The position numbers and the translations under genes were made by a program. From Aphelenchoides besseyi (Eukaryota; Nematoda; Chromadorea; Rhabditida; Aphelenchoididae), in the NCBI GenBank assembly GCA_024699855.1, contig JAMPIQ010000003.1, positions 1,488,001 to 1,552,000 of the forward strand: a DNA stretch of 64,000 bases, written 5' to 3'. Position 1 is the first letter of the stretch. Each line of letters starts with the position of its first letter. The notes beneath the pieces were generated by a model, which was not told the DNA's origin, made no database searches, and saw nothing but the letters and a program-made list of their open reading frames with translations. This document shows, piece by piece, positions 22,190-33,699 of this stretch.

Positions 22190-23360
22190 ATGGGTATTCC
22201 GAAACAGAACAAAAAATATGATTACGGGCCACAAGAGGAACACTTGCCTCTCAATCCATCTGTATGTTCATTCTTTTGAAGGTTTTGTTATGAAAACGAT
22301 ATTCAGGCCTTCAAACTTCCTCCCGAACATGTCCGACGAATGGTGCTGATCGACGGTGAGTTCGTTCCAAAAAAATCGATCACATTTATGCTCTTCAGGA
22401 AGCAACATGATTCATAGCGCCGGTTGTGCGGGGAAGAATCTGCGAGACGTCAAAGTGAATTCTTAGTACGTTGTTCTTGGTCTTTACATACTTCTACTGT
22501 ATCTTTCAGTAAACTGAACGGTACACCGTTGCTCGTGATCGTCCACAAGCTCTTGCAAGCAGGATTTGAAGTCTACGTCGCATTGAAAGAGTACTTCAAG
22601 AAAGCACACGAAGACAGAAAAGAGAATATTGATAATGCCAACGTGATCACTGTGAGTTTACACTTTCATTGTTGTTCTTTCACGCTTAAATTTTAGGAAC
22701 TTGAAAAACTCGGGATTCTCTATTACATCGAAGATCGAAAAGACGACGACTACGTTCTTCTGCACAGTGCACAACATTACAACGGAGTAATCATATCCAA
22801 TGACTCGTTCTCACAAACCAAGTACCATAGATTTGCAGACATCAAATCGCGAGCCGTCAATTTTTTCTACTGTCAAAGTGAAGTTAATGCAACAGAAATG
22901 TATAAGCCGGAGAACATTGTTGACATGTTCATTCGGTTGACATTGCGAAACTTTCTCAAAATTAAGTTCCATCTCAATCATATCCGAATATCTATTCTTT
23001 TTTTCAGATGCAGTTGCAAGCCCGCAAGATCCCAACTATCAGATGCTTTGCGAACAATACGAGCAGTTTAAACAATCCAATTTCCACGACTACGCTTTCA
23101 AATGGTCAGTTATTTCTTGACGATAGTGATCATCAGTTTGTGATTTCATAACATCAAGAATCTCAATATAAAACTTGTGTTTCAGGTGCAATAATTTAGC
23201 GGAATACATGCAATTTGAGTACTGCGATACTCATATGCAAGTTTGCAAACGTGTCCCGTCTCTTCACTACTTCAAAACAACGGATAAAAGATGCCCAAAG
23301 ACTTACAACGAATTTAAGAAGTATCTCGAACATCACAATCTTCGACACAATATTTTGTAA
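22190..23360 (+). CDS. Regnase/Zc3h12-like NYN-domain ribonuclease
   Basis: Seven exons (22190-22261, 22307-22355, 22399-22465, 22510-22651, 22697-22877, 23008-23104, 23186-23360) sum to 260 residues. The core is a NYN/PIN nuclease fold: RRMVLIDGSNMIHSAG, a helical block (LLVIVHKLLQAGFEVYVAL), ELEKLGILYYIEDRKDDDYV and GVIISNDSF. These carry the acidic residues expected at the active site of Regnase-1 (D in IDGSN, DD before the final strand, D in SND). Family members cleave stem-loops in mRNA 3' UTRs (REGE-1 in C. elegans acts in fat metabolism). No standard CCCH finger is visible; a Cys-containing tail follows (WCNNLAEYMQFEYCDTHMQV). The exon 5 to 6 junction was chosen for phase and similarity. 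Confidence 0.8.
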
Positions 23361-23838
23361 CCCACACACTAACTGCCCTCTTTTTGCTTTAACGTACAGT
23401 TTGATCTCTAATATAATTCATGATTATACTTAATAAATTTGTTGGAAGTAAACTTTTGTTTCCAATCAAAACCCAAGCAGAAAGTTTTAGATGCTATTAG
23501 TTGTTAGAGAGAACAATGAAGATGAATAAAATGGCTAACAACTAAGTAATTTGTGTACAAGCACATTCAATGTCACTGTGATGAATCATATGAGTTGACG
23601 AATAAGGCACTTCGATTAAGGAAGTCGATGTTTGATTGAATCTTTCTTGTCACTTTTCGCCAATCGTGTTGAACTGTTCAATTAGAAAACACAAAACCGG
23701 ACGTCTCTCAATCGAAACACAAAAACATCCGAAGACCAAGTGAACTGCTCCCGACAGGCTGCTTCTCCAAATTTCGCTCAATTGGCGGTTGATTTCACTC
23801 AAACCGCGCACTACGTTCGTCTTTTTGTTTACGATAAA

Positions 23839-24510
23839 ATGCGTGCTGAAATGTTACCGTTAGTTTTGTGGTTGGCATTGTTCGGTTGTTGTGCCGCTGT
23901 TTTCCTACACGTGCCAAGTGGATTCCAAGGTGAGTTCGAAGTTCATAAACAACATTTAGGCTTTCAGGCCTCATACCGCCCGAATTGGAGGAATTGAATC
24001 AAAACTTCACATCCAAACAGGAGTCGTTCTTAGAGGACGCCATTCTTTTGTTGGGCGAAGGAAAAGGCGATGCGGTCCAATATCTGAAACGACGAGATCC
24101 GACCTTGGCGAAAATCGCTGCTCCAGCTTTCCGCTCGGTTGAGAAGAAATTGGAGAATTTGAATCCGAGATCAATCAAATTCATCGGACAAGTGAGTTGC
24201 CGATGCGAATAAGATGCACGAAGGCATTTTAGCTCATGGAGTTTCTTAGTTCGATTCCCGATGATCGTCGACCTGACAAAAACGGAAATCCAAAAGTTCC
24301 GAAGGAGGTTCACGAAATTTCTTTGGCTTCCACGTGGTTAAACGAACTGAACAACGAGACGAGAACCGAAATCGAACGAGTGTTCCCGCAAATTGCAAAA
24401 ACGCTCGAAAGTAAGTTCGAAGATCGATGCATCAACACGATAGTTTAGGCAAAGAATTCGATACGCACGCAAGAAACGAAATGAGTCGAAACGGATGGGT
24501 GATCAATTGA
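23839..24510 (+). CDS. FAR-like secreted protein C
   Basis: Exons 23839-23929, 23968-24191, 24233-24410 and 24449-24510 encode 184 residues, the same length as protein B. Signal peptide MLPLVLWLALFGCCAAVF is followed by a start similar to FAR proteins (GLIPPELEELNQNFTSKQE) and a repeat of amphipathic helices (YLKRRDPTLAKIAAPAFRSV). The last helix reads WLNELNNETRTEIERVFPQI, the conserved FAR ending. AATAAA at about 24547. Probable lipid carrier, by family. Confidence 0.75.
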
Positions 24511-24677
24511 GTTCCGGTTAACGTTTTGTTGTACAAAAACAAGTTGACAATAAACAGATTAGTCATTATTGGTTCAGCAACAGTTTATACTCGAAACAAA
24601 ACTGAAAGACATTAGAGCGATGTGGAAAATAACAAAAATCACCTAACATATTTAACATCACAGCATTATTAAGGAGA

Positions 24678-27136
24678 TCATTTCACATTTCGGTTTGCTA
24701 GAGTAGACTTTCGATTTGCTACTTGAGATTGAGTGGCAGTATGTTGCTGATGAAGGAGCTGCTGATAGGCTTCGAATTGAGGCATTGCCAAACGAAGAGC
24801 ACTTTGCTGTTGAAGAGTGAGTTGATTGATTGATGCCATGGACAATTGTTGTTGAGTTGCAATCAGGTAGGCGTGAAGTTGTTGTTCGTAGGATTGCGCT
24901 CCAGCTTCCGATGTTGATTGTTGAAGAGAAGTTGATGCTGCTGAGGTTATAGTTGATGTTGAAGTTGATTTTACCGCCAGTGAGACGTTCGTTTTCGCAT
25001 TCAAAAAAGATGCATTCAGCGGCATTGTAGTTTGAATCGGAGCTGCTGATAACTTCGGTTGATTTATAATCGGAACTGTTGAAGCCGGTACTGACGGGGT
25101 TGTTTTCCGAATCACAGGATTGGAAATCGAACGTACAATTGAACCGTTAAACGGCACTCGTGGTTGAACAACAGGATTTGAAGTTACAGTCTTCATCAAG
25201 TTTGAACGATTTACCGATGGGACATAAGCCGACGTTGTAACAGTTGGTTTTGGCGGTAAATTCGATTTGATCACTGGCTTTGGAACTTCTTGATTAGGAT
25301 TCACAGTCGGTAATGCTTTCGGCACTTTCGATTGCTGAACTTGAGGTTTTGACTGTTGATTTTTCAAATTAGTTTGTTGATTGTGTGCTTTCAACGGCAG
25401 TTGATTAACAGTGTTGAGTTGAGTCAAAAAGACGCTGCAAACTCGTTGAGCTTCTATTGGTGGGAGCGATGCGATAGTTGCGGCAAGTTGTGCTTGTTGT
25501 TGAGCCGTCAATCCCATCAGAAGCTGTGAACTTGTCGGAGTTGTTTTTGTACTTGCGACTGTTGATAGCGATATTTGTTTGGGAATTGGCGATGAGTTAG
25601 ACGAACCACTTGATGTTTTCATAAGCGATGGAACCGAAGAGATGCTGTTGTTTAATGGAACTTTTGGGTTTTGCGGCGAGTTCATCGAATTGCGAATTGT
25701 CGACTGTTGTGTAAACTGAGAAATAGTAGCCGTTGGATTTGGTTTGGAATTTGGAATTGTCGTAGCTACGGACACAATAGAAGATGAATTCATGATTGAA
25801 GCCGCCAACTTTTGTGCAATAGAATTCTGTAGCAACACAGAAGGCTGACTTGTTGTTGGCTTCGAACTCAAGCTCTGTGGCGATTGAAACAGTGTTGGAA
25901 GTGCGTTCGATTTCGGATTGGCCATTGTACCAGTTGAAGGAGATACAGCAGATTTTGCAGGTTTCGGTTGTTCTGGAATGACAAGTGGATTTGCAGGTAC
26001 AGTTGGTTGCGGTTGAACAGCAGAGAATTGTGGGGTTTGTGGTTTTAAACGTCCCGAAACTTTTTTTATAGCGACCGACGGTGAAAGTTTTGGTGCCGTA
26101 AATTCTGACAGCTGATTGGAAACATGAGTAGTTGATGTCATAGGCGTTGAGATCACTGGTTGTTTCGGCGTCTCTAATGGCGCTATCTGAGTCGAAATCA
26201 GTGCTGTAGTTTGAGTAGGCGCAGTTAAAGATATAGGCACAGAAAACGACGTCGTAGGTTGCGACAATACAGGAGGTGATTTCACTGGCGATTCTAATAT
26301 CTCTGTGCGAACTAACTTCGATGTTGGCGCTCTGCCGACCATTCGCTTCGTTTGCGGTTGAGATTCCACCGCGATTTTTCTTTTTTGTCGCCGTTGGGGA
26401 GTCGAAGCAACTGCATTCTGAGTAACAGTCGTCGTGGTTTTGTCGACATTGTCCTGTTAATTGAAAACTTAATTGCAATCAAAAAATATTCTACTTACAT
26501 CGTTGGTTTTTTCTGTCGTTTTTGCTTCTGCCTTCCGACGTCCTCGTTTCTTCGGTTCTTTTGTTTGGGGCGTCTCTTCGTGTTCGGGTTGAATTTCGTC
26601 GATCTCATTTGAAATTAATTCGTTTTCAACGCCACAATGGACGAAATAACCACCATAGCGTGTGGTTCGATCGTTCGTTCTCACTGCGTTGTTTGGCGTT
26701 TGGAGCAAAAACTAAAGTGCAATGCTTACAGAAACAACCAAACCAACTAACCTCAACTACATCGCTGTCGTCGACGAACGGATCTTCCCGATCGTATCCC
26801 GTTCCTTTTTGCATTAGGTTTTGCGGCACGATTTCGCCAGAATTTCGATTCATCAGACTACGGTGCGCCTTCGAACTCGTAGAAGAGACCTCGACATCCT
26901 CGTCGTTTTCGAAATCAGCGTCCGAGTCGTTCTCGTCAACCAGAAACTTGTCGACAATCTAAATGTAAACTTCAACTAGCATACAGAACACACGAACTCA
27001 CGTTCAAGTTGCCGCAAAGATCTTCAAAGTCGATCTCCGTGTATTTTCGACGGTTTGGTTTTTGCAGTCGAACTTCGATTCGTGTCATTGCATCGCGTCG
27101 AGTTTCTCGTTTCTTCTTCTTTAACAAAATGTCCAT
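24678..27136 (-). CDS. Ubinuclein (HPC2/UBN family, HIRA complex)
   Basis: Exons 27002-27136, 26752-26958, 26499-26711 and 24678-26453 are all whole numbers of codons and give 776 residues. The N-terminus (TRIEVRLQKPNRRKYTEIDF) matches the conserved N-terminal homology region of ubinucleins. Residues about 95-135 form the Hpc2-related domain: YDREDPFVDDSD...RYGGYFVHCGVEN, compare 'DSFIDDSE...GGFYINTG'. Ubinuclein binds HIRA and histone H3.3-H4 during replication-independent nucleosome assembly. A basic Lys/Arg patch (KKRGRRKAEAK) follows, then about 570 residues of Ser/Thr/Pro/Gln-rich low-complexity sequence. An upstream non-coding exon cannot be excluded. Confidence 0.85.
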
Positions 27137-27661
27137 GTTGTCGTCTGGAAATCAATCTAATCTTGTGCTTATTAAGTCCGCTAAACATAAACGCAAATGA
27201 ACGACGCTTTCGACGAAGAATAATTGGAATTGAGGTCAGGATTACAACTCGAATCAAACTAAGAGTTAATGTTCAATACAAAGAATATTCCCGATCTGTT
27301 AATTCTGTAAAATGAAGTAACAAAAAGCTGCCGCTCATATACAATCCTTCTGGAGTACTTGGTTATCGAGTTATTGATTTTCCATTTCAGAACTAAAAAC
27401 AAGTGAAGGCACTCAACTAGTCCCCGTTCATTGGTTTCCATACGAACAAATAACATCTGTTATCGAAAGCAACATGCAGTTTTTTAGGACTGAAGCTTGG
27501 GAAAAGTATAACCGTTTATCAGCCACTACGTGTACGAAAAGAATTGTACGCTAACGATCGTTGTGCTTGGCAAAGAGCAGACTACCTTACAACGCCACAA
27601 TCTAGTGAATGAAGGAAGTGGCGTTGTATCAACCAGTTTTCGATGCTCACTAGGGAAGATC
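27137..27661. other. Intergenic, nothing recognised
   Basis: Upstream region of the ubinuclein gene. Short frames on both strands have no splice or start support. Confidence 0.35.
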
Positions 27662-28016
27662 CACTTTTGTTAGCACTCGATACCCGCGCACACTATACAC
27701 CAAAAAAGCGTCGGGACAAAGTAAGTAGACGGCACTTTCCCGACGTTTGCCTTACGGTCAATGCGATTTATAGGGTGAGCGGCGGTATTTGACAATCTGA
27801 TCGCATCCGAACAAAAAATAAAAAATGAGTGAAATTTTTTGGTTTAATTTGAAGAACGAGCGTCCAAAAATGCGCGGGTTTAACAGAGAACTTGCGGGAC
27901 CCGTATCTCAACGCTCAGGGCTTCCCCGCAAAAACTGATTAAACCATTCGAATCCCCTCGACAAGAGCAATTTGTTGGTATATAGTGTGTGCGGGCATCG
28001 AGTGGTAACAAAAGTA
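27662..28016. mobile_element. MITE-like element with inverted repeats
   Basis: The left arm 27662-27702 and right arm 27974-28016 are inverted copies of about 43 bases with about 38 matches (TTGGTRTATAGTGTGYGCGGG core). A smaller hairpin (GCGTCGGGACAAAG against CTTTCCCGACG) lies inside the left half. No transposase is present. Target-site duplications are not evident. Confidence 0.5.
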
Positions 28017-28042
28017 AGTTCCTAGTCGGAACACACCTCTGC

Positions 28043-28255
28043 TCAAGCATCAGAAAACGACGTCGACTGCTTGATGGCATCAGCGGACTTTGGTTTTCGT
28101 CTTATCACATTTATGCAAGTGTTTAAGTAGTTGACTGCAAAACGATCATCGTTCTGTGCCACATAGTTTGCATAATACTTCTTTGCATAACAAGCATCTT
28201 CTGAACTAATTTGCATAATTAACGATGCAAAAACTGATGTTCGATCAAATTCCAC
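28043..28255 (-). CDS. Candidate short protein or exon
   Basis: A minus-strand frame, first ATG at about 28214, ends with a stop at 28043 and encodes about 57 residues (MQISSEDACYAKKYYANYVA, DDRFAVNYLNTCINVIRRK). It is divergent to the kinase gene 65 bases away. Codon use is normal, but the upstream frame closes 15 codons before the ATG and no splice acceptor is certain. Not recognised. Confidence 0.3.
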   Translation of the reverse strand: MEFDRTSVFASLIMQISSEDACYAKKYYANYVAQNDDRFAVNYLNTCINVIRRKPKSADAIKQSTSFSDA

Positions 28256-28320
28256 GACTCTTTTGCATTCCGGTCACAGACATTCGATTTAACTGGTGAC
28301 TTGACTTCTCTCCGTTCGTG

Positions 28321-29522
28321 ATGACTTCTGATCCCAAGAACTCCGATGTTTTGCCACAGGAAGGCGAAGTTCTCAGGTCGAAACGAGCAACCTACGAGGT
28401 GAGCTCATTGCTCAGCTTTTGAGAAGTAGTCACGTTATGTTTTAGGTCGTGAAACTTCTGGGCAAAGGCGGCTTTGGAGCGGTGTACGAAGTTCGCGTCA
28501 AGGACAAACCGGAACTTCATTACGCTGCGAAGTTTGAAACTTACGACGTCAAGAAGCCCGTTCTTTCAATGGATTGTCGAGTTCTTCGTGGTGCCTATCA
28601 AATCCAATCGCCGCATTTCTGCGCAATCCTCGACCGCGGAAAAACACTCGAACGTTTCCGCTACATTGTCATGAAGTTGGTGGGACGCAATTTGTGGGAC
28701 TTACGAATGGATCGACCGACCAGTCGTTTCACCATGAGCACTTCACTGAAGGCTGCTGAGCAGTCTCTGATTGCAATCGAGGATCTTCATCGTATCGGAT
28801 ATTTGCACAGAGACATTAAACCCGGCAACTTCGCCATTGGTCGACCGGAGACAAACGAGCAGCAGATCGTCTTCATGTTGGACTTTGGGCTTTGCCGCAA
28901 GTTCGTCGGGTAAGTTTCAATCACTGATCTCAGACTGATTGTTTTAGTGAGACCGCGGACAAGGATCTTCGAAAGCCTCGTGAAGTCGCACCGTTTCGCG
29001 GAACTACTCGCTACGCTCCATTGGCAGCGTTAAATCAACAGGAACAGTCGCGAAAGGATGATATCGAGGCCTGGTTCTACATGGTCGTCGAGTGGACTGC
29101 TGGGCAATTGCCATGGAAAAAAATGAAAGGGCCGGACAAAGATAGTGTTCGCAAATGGAAGGTAAAGGCTCGTATGGCCTCTCACGTGGATGAATTCTTG
29201 ATGTTGTGTCCGAAGCGAGAGTTCAAGCGCATCATCGACTACGTGGACTCGTTGAAGTACCTTTCCATTCCGGACTACGACTTTGTCTACTACTGCATTC
29301 AAAAGGCTTGCGAGGTGAGGTCTTGAATGTATCTCATCACTAACTGTTTCATTTCAGGTACACAACATCAAACCGAACGAACCGTTAGACTGGGATCCAT
29401 GCAGGAACTACACGGGACCAACTAAAGCTGACCGTGACAAGCGCATTCGTTTGGTGGCCGATGACAACGATCAAGTCGACGACGATACGGTGAAGGAGAA
29501 AGCAAAGTCGGACAAGAAGTGA
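28321..29522 (+). CDS. CK1/TTBK-type serine/threonine protein kinase
   Basis: Exons 28321-28398, 28446-28909, 28948-29314 and 29358-29522 encode 357 residues. The kinase domain is complete: glycine loop GKGGFGAVYEV, catalytic Lys in YAAKFE, HRDIKPGNF (catalytic Asp, Lys, Asn), DFGLCRKF, and the CK1-type activation segment FRGTTRYAPLAAL in place of APE. GxGxxG spacing, the DDIEAWFYMVVEW block and the short acidic tail place it in the CK1 group near tau-tubulin kinases, a family greatly expanded in nematodes and often sperm-enriched. All catalytic residues are present, so it is probably active. AATAAA at about 29537. Confidence 0.95.
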
Positions 29523-30491
29523 CTGAGAATTTGAGCGAATAAACCTGGAAACCAAATTTGTCATTTTTATTGAGAGATCAAAAAGAAAGTGAAAATCGAT
29601 TCACAGCGTTTTGGTTCAAGTGCCAACTGGAGCACAAGGTTCTTTTCAAATCACTAATCTGACTCTTTTCGAGATACACAATCAATCAATTTGCACATCT
29701 GCACATACAAATCACTTGATGTTGGCCACCACCAAATCCACGTGTTCGATTTCCGCTTGGTAGTCATGGACTACAAAAATATGATTGAAACTAATTGAAA
29801 GCTATCAAAGATACGTTCATTGAAGTCAAATTACAAGTATAGATAATGGAAACAAATGACAGAAATCGAACTTCGGAATCATAAGAATACAGTTTCTAGC
29901 ATTTGCGATTCTGTCATTCATGTTCCTTCAGATGAATGTCGACGACCTCGACAACTTCCTTCTAAGCATCCAGTAAACTCAGTTGGTCTCCAGCTCTTAT
30001 TGACTGGGTATTTCAGTAGGACGTCGTTCGGAAAGCAAATTTGATTCCTCGTTCAAAGTTGGCAAATACGATTTACGATGCTATGAGAGTTGGTGTGCTA
30101 AAATGTCTCATCGTCCAAACTATGACTCCAATTCCAAGATTGTGAGCAGTCGCATTACAGAAGAGGAGTCGATTGTGACAACCAAAAGAAGATGTTCACA
30201 AAGAAGTACATGATTCCAATGATGAAGAACAGTCATTAGTGTAGAAGCTTCTGCGAAACAAACCGCAATTTCAAAGTCTGTCGAGTGTCGTTTTTGTTGT
30301 TTCTGTGATTTGGGATCATAAATGAGTGGGTTGAAATGATTTCAATCGGATTCTCTCGCATTAGAAACTGAAATGGAAAATCGCATTTTGCGTCAAAACG
30401 TTTTCTCAACCTCAAAGTTCCTCGTCATGTCTGTTTCTATTTTCGACTTTCCGTTTTGTTGCACTTTCGATTTCTCTGTTTATTCGGTGAG
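29523..30491. other. Intergenic with a possible minus-strand terminal exon
   Basis: At 29712-29770 a minus-strand piece reads HDYQAEIEHVDLVVANIK then stop, behind a TTTTTGTAG acceptor, so it may be a last exon. Upstream minus-strand sequence to about 30130 shows only short scraps (for example FERGIKFAFRTTSY then stop). A decayed gene is possible. Nothing else is supported. Confidence 0.3.
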
Positions 30492-31578
30492 ATGTTCCCG
30501 ATTCTATGGCGTACAGTCAAAAAAACACCGCGTACTCAGAAGTTCAAGTTCGAATACGAAAAGCCACATGGTGAGTTGTGTTTGGTGTTTTGCGTTGAGT
30601 TTGTTTTCAGCAACGACAACACTTTTCCGTTACCCGGCGATCTCAACTATTTGGCTCATCAGACCCAGAACCCACTTCGTTTCGTCGAAGTGATGGGCAT
30701 CTTGTGGAAGCGGTTGAATGAGGACGCAAAGCTGTGGCGACACATCTACAAGTCACTCATTGTTCTGGAACATCTGCTCATTTGCGGTCATTCGAACGTC
30801 GTCGAACAGGCTCATGAGAACATTTCCGTTCTTCTGCGTCTTCAAAACTTCCAATTGCACGCCGGAAAAGTCGATCACGGATTGGTGATCCGAGAGCTTG
30901 TTGCGCGTGTTCTCGAGCTTTTGAACTCACCAGAAAAGTTGAAAGAACGACGAAAAGAAGCTGCAGAGAAGAAACAACGTCGTGCGTCAACTCCCGCCCC
31001 AGTAGCTTCCAATTCTGTTCAGGTCGCTAATCAGTCAAAGAAACGTCAGTTTGGCGATCATTCGATTCACAAACTCTTTTTGTTCAGAACGTCGTTCCGA
31101 GCTCTTGGCGTCTGCACCGAATAACAAAGAAGAAGAAAGTGCTCAGTTGCAACTCGTGATCGCTCTTTCTCATCGAATAGCCGACAAACCCAATCGTCCA
31201 ACCAATGAGTTCGGAATCGAATCGGCTCTTGAGTTTGCTTCTCAAGAGAAATCGGCGCTTGACGAGGAGCTCTTCGTTCCCGAGTGTCCACCGGTTTGTT
31301 TTTTTGGCTTTTCTAGCCACTAATCTATTCGTTTTCAGGCGGTTCTCGGTCTTTCCGTAGATCAACAAGTGACGACGGCAGCCGATGAGTCTCAACCGCT
31401 TATCGACGTTTTCTCACTGGTTCCGAGCACAACCACAGAATCGGAAGCTCAACCGGCAGATCCATTGGCTTGGATTGGCGATTACAATCAGGCGACAATA
31501 ACGGCCACCGTTCAATCGTCTTCAGCTCCTCGGAATCATTTTTCTCAAGAATTCAACTCATCCAATTTTCGTGTCTAA
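30492..31578 (+). CDS. Epsin (ENTH-domain endocytic adaptor)
   Basis: The ENTH domain is clear: SNDNTFPLPGDLNYLAHQ, VEVMGILWKRLNEDAKLWRH, IYKSLIVLEHLLICGH, and VDHGLVIRELVARVLELL matching epsin's 'GKDQGVNVREKAKQLVALL'. A Lys/Arg-rich linker follows, then a ubiquitin-interacting motif (EEESAQLQLVIALSHR) and a C-terminal region with a clathrin-box-like LIDVF. The 3' exons are 31088-31293 and 31339-31578. The first exon starts at ATG 30492 (MFPILWRTVKKTPR); the intron near 30570-30610 keeps phase only with a donor at about 30578, so the N-terminal junction is provisional. No NPF motif is seen. Epsins couple PIP2 membranes, ubiquitinated cargo and clathrin. Confidence 0.85.
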
Positions 31579-32168
31579 TCGTAAACAAATAAAACTTTTA
31601 ATAGCTAGTGGTTGATGTCATTTGAATGATCTACCAGTAAGTTCGAATAAACATTTTTGTTCGCTGCGATTTGAAAACTTAATGATCAAAACGACATAGA
31701 GAATTGGGCGTTTACTTGGATATTTAGATCAAAACAAGTACCGTATATGCTGAGATCGAGGGGCCGTCTGGAATAACCGGACACTCTCTAATTCACAGAC
31801 ACTTCGACAAATTGAAGAGCATATCCCTTTATTTCGGAATATACGGTATGTTTTAGGAAGCCGGAGACTCTGCTCAACTTGGCATTTTCAACTGCAGTCC
31901 ATCTTGTTGACCGATAAGAACCAGAATTCAATGTTTGACAAATTCCCTTTGAATGGAAGAATGTTAAGGGAAAGCGGAGTGATTGTCCTCATGATTATCG
32001 CTATGAACAAGCTTATCAGCAAGTAAAAAGAAGAGTAGTTGAGGAACTGGGATATGAACCTAAACCAGAGAACAAGTCTCCTCTAATGTTCGTATTCTAG
32101 AATATGTCCACGTATTCAGCAAACGTCAGAAGAAGTACGTTTATTTCCGATGAAGAAACAAACACCAG
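31579..32168. other. Intergenic with a small hairpin repeat and a gene remnant
   Basis: At 31739-31847 a 109-base stretch begins ACCGTATAT and ends ATATACGGT, a short terminal inverted repeat typical of small transposon relics. At about 31942-32100 an open plus-strand frame reads KRSDCPHDYRYEQAYQQVKR and EELGYEPKPENKSPLMFVF then stop. It has no start and is probably the 3' end of a lost gene. Confidence 0.3.
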
Positions 32169-33699
32169 TTACTTGCAAGTCTCTTCCTTAGGATATGCGT
32201 CGCCATTGTCCTTCGCTGAAGTTTTCTTTTTCGATTTATCCATTGCTTCTTTTTCCTTCCTCTTCTTTTCCCTCTCTTCCTTTTCCTTCGCTTCCTTTTC
32301 CTTCGCTTCCTTTTCCTTCTCTTCCTTTTCCTTCTCTTCCTTTATCCTCCTCTGCGCTCTTTCGGCCAATTTTATGGCGTGCACTTCGTCTTCTCTGAAA
32401 TTTTCCAATCGCTCCCAACAATCAAGAATTGCGCGAAGGATCACCGCGGTATGCCACATTTCTGGTGATCGAGTTCGTCCACTTTTCGTATACTACAAAT
32501 ACAAGAAATGAATGGATAAAAATACTTACGCTGCTGACGGATATTCGTCTGTAAATTCGCTCTTCATCTCTAATAACGTTCAATTGTTTCTCGTTCTCGA
32601 TCGGATGCTTTTTCAAAAAAGCAAGAACGCGGGTTTCAATTTCATACTGGGACAACTGGGCCACTGGTATAAACGCCAACAGCGTATTTGTATGCTCGTT
32701 TGCCAACTCATCGGTTGGCCAACTGAATTGAGCAGGTACTTGCAACTCAGGAGCTTTTTTCATTTCAGGTTGTTTTGTCTTTGGATTCACTTTTGTCACG
32801 ATCTTCTCTGGAACCTTCGGCTTTTCGACTATGGCCGCTTGCTTGACTGCCTTCTTGACCGGATTATTCATGCCATCATTTTTGACGTCTGCATCGCATT
32901 CTTCGTCCTTCTTGCAGCAACAACTGATTACAACGCTAACCGTAATCAGGATAATGGCCAAAATCAATAATAAAGCACAAAGACTGAAATCGACGATTAG
33001 TTTCCATCGATTTGAGTACTCACCAAATGACTACAATGCCCCATATAGGGAACTTTTTTTCCGTATTTTCGTCCTCAAAGACAACAGTGAGTGAATCGTC
33101 CTGGAAACTCGAATTCAAGAACTGAAGGGATCAGAAACAAACCAATTTCAAACCGACGACGTCTGCTTGATCAAGGTTGAGCGTAATGGTTGTTTGTGCC
33201 TTTCCATCGTCTCCGAGTGCGAATGGAGATTTTTTGCAAACTTTGTGCTTTGCGTTTGAACCTGATTGAAACGTAACTGCTGTAGGTGTTGCTTCAATTT
33301 TGATTGGCGAATTGTATGTATCAGAATTATCACCTTCTAAAACTAGCAGCTAAACGCAATTAGTAATTTGAACATACCCGGTTTAAAACTATGAAGACCC
33401 CTTGAAAAAACGCCTTTTATGATGCAATTGCCGATTATTATTGAACCACTAAACAAGAACATTTAAGAACGTTTGATGATAAACCCACTCGAAGTCTCCC
33501 GATTCTCCTTTGATTTCCATAATCGCTGTGATCGTATCCGAATTGCTCTTCACATTGACAGACATCTGTTTGCACGGACCCTTCAACGTTCTGTATGGTC
33601 ATAAGTCATGTTCTTTAAGCTGTAAACTCACTTTCCGTTCAAACAATTGGCCGACTCGGCTGCTACAAACATGGCCGCCAAAACAACGACAAACAACAT
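32169..33699 (-). CDS. Type I membrane protein with a Lys/Glu-repeat tail
   Basis: Minus-strand exons begin at ATG 33699 with a signal peptide (MLFVVVLAAMFVAAESANC). An extracellular part of about 150 residues follows, with beta-rich pieces (MSVNVKSNSDTITAIMEIKG, KAQTTITLNLDQADVVGL) and four or more Cys. Then comes one membrane helix (CALLLILAIILITVSVVISC), a CCCKKDEE stop-transfer, and a cytoplasmic tail of about 170 residues ending in Lys/Glu heptad-like repeats (EKEAKEKEAKEKEER). The intron at about 33122-33142 would be only 21 bases if the better donor is used, or 39 bases with a weaker one. The function is unknown; the ectodomain could be an immunoglobulin- or MSP-like sandwich. Confidence 0.68.
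32250..32345. repeat. Simple repeat coding for the Lys/Glu tail
   Basis: Tandem 18-base units of the type TTCCTTTTCCTTCGCTTC or TTCCTTTTCCTTCTCTTC run within the last exon of the membrane-protein gene. On the opposite strand they give an open Phe-Pro-Ser-Leu repeat frame that I consider non-coding. Confidence 0.8.

Noticed and set aside
25597..26478. A 293-codon minus-strand frame overlapping the ubinuclein gene
   Set aside because: It is an alternative frame of the low-complexity ubinuclein exon with atypical composition, while the ubinuclein frame is supported by domains and phase.
30373..30693. A 106-codon frame at the start of the epsin gene
   Set aside because: It is the wrong frame; the ENTH domain is read in the neighbouring frame.
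32195..32511. Phe-Pro-Ser-Leu repeat frames on the plus strand
   Set aside because: They are the antisense of the Lys/Glu-repeat tail of the membrane-protein gene.
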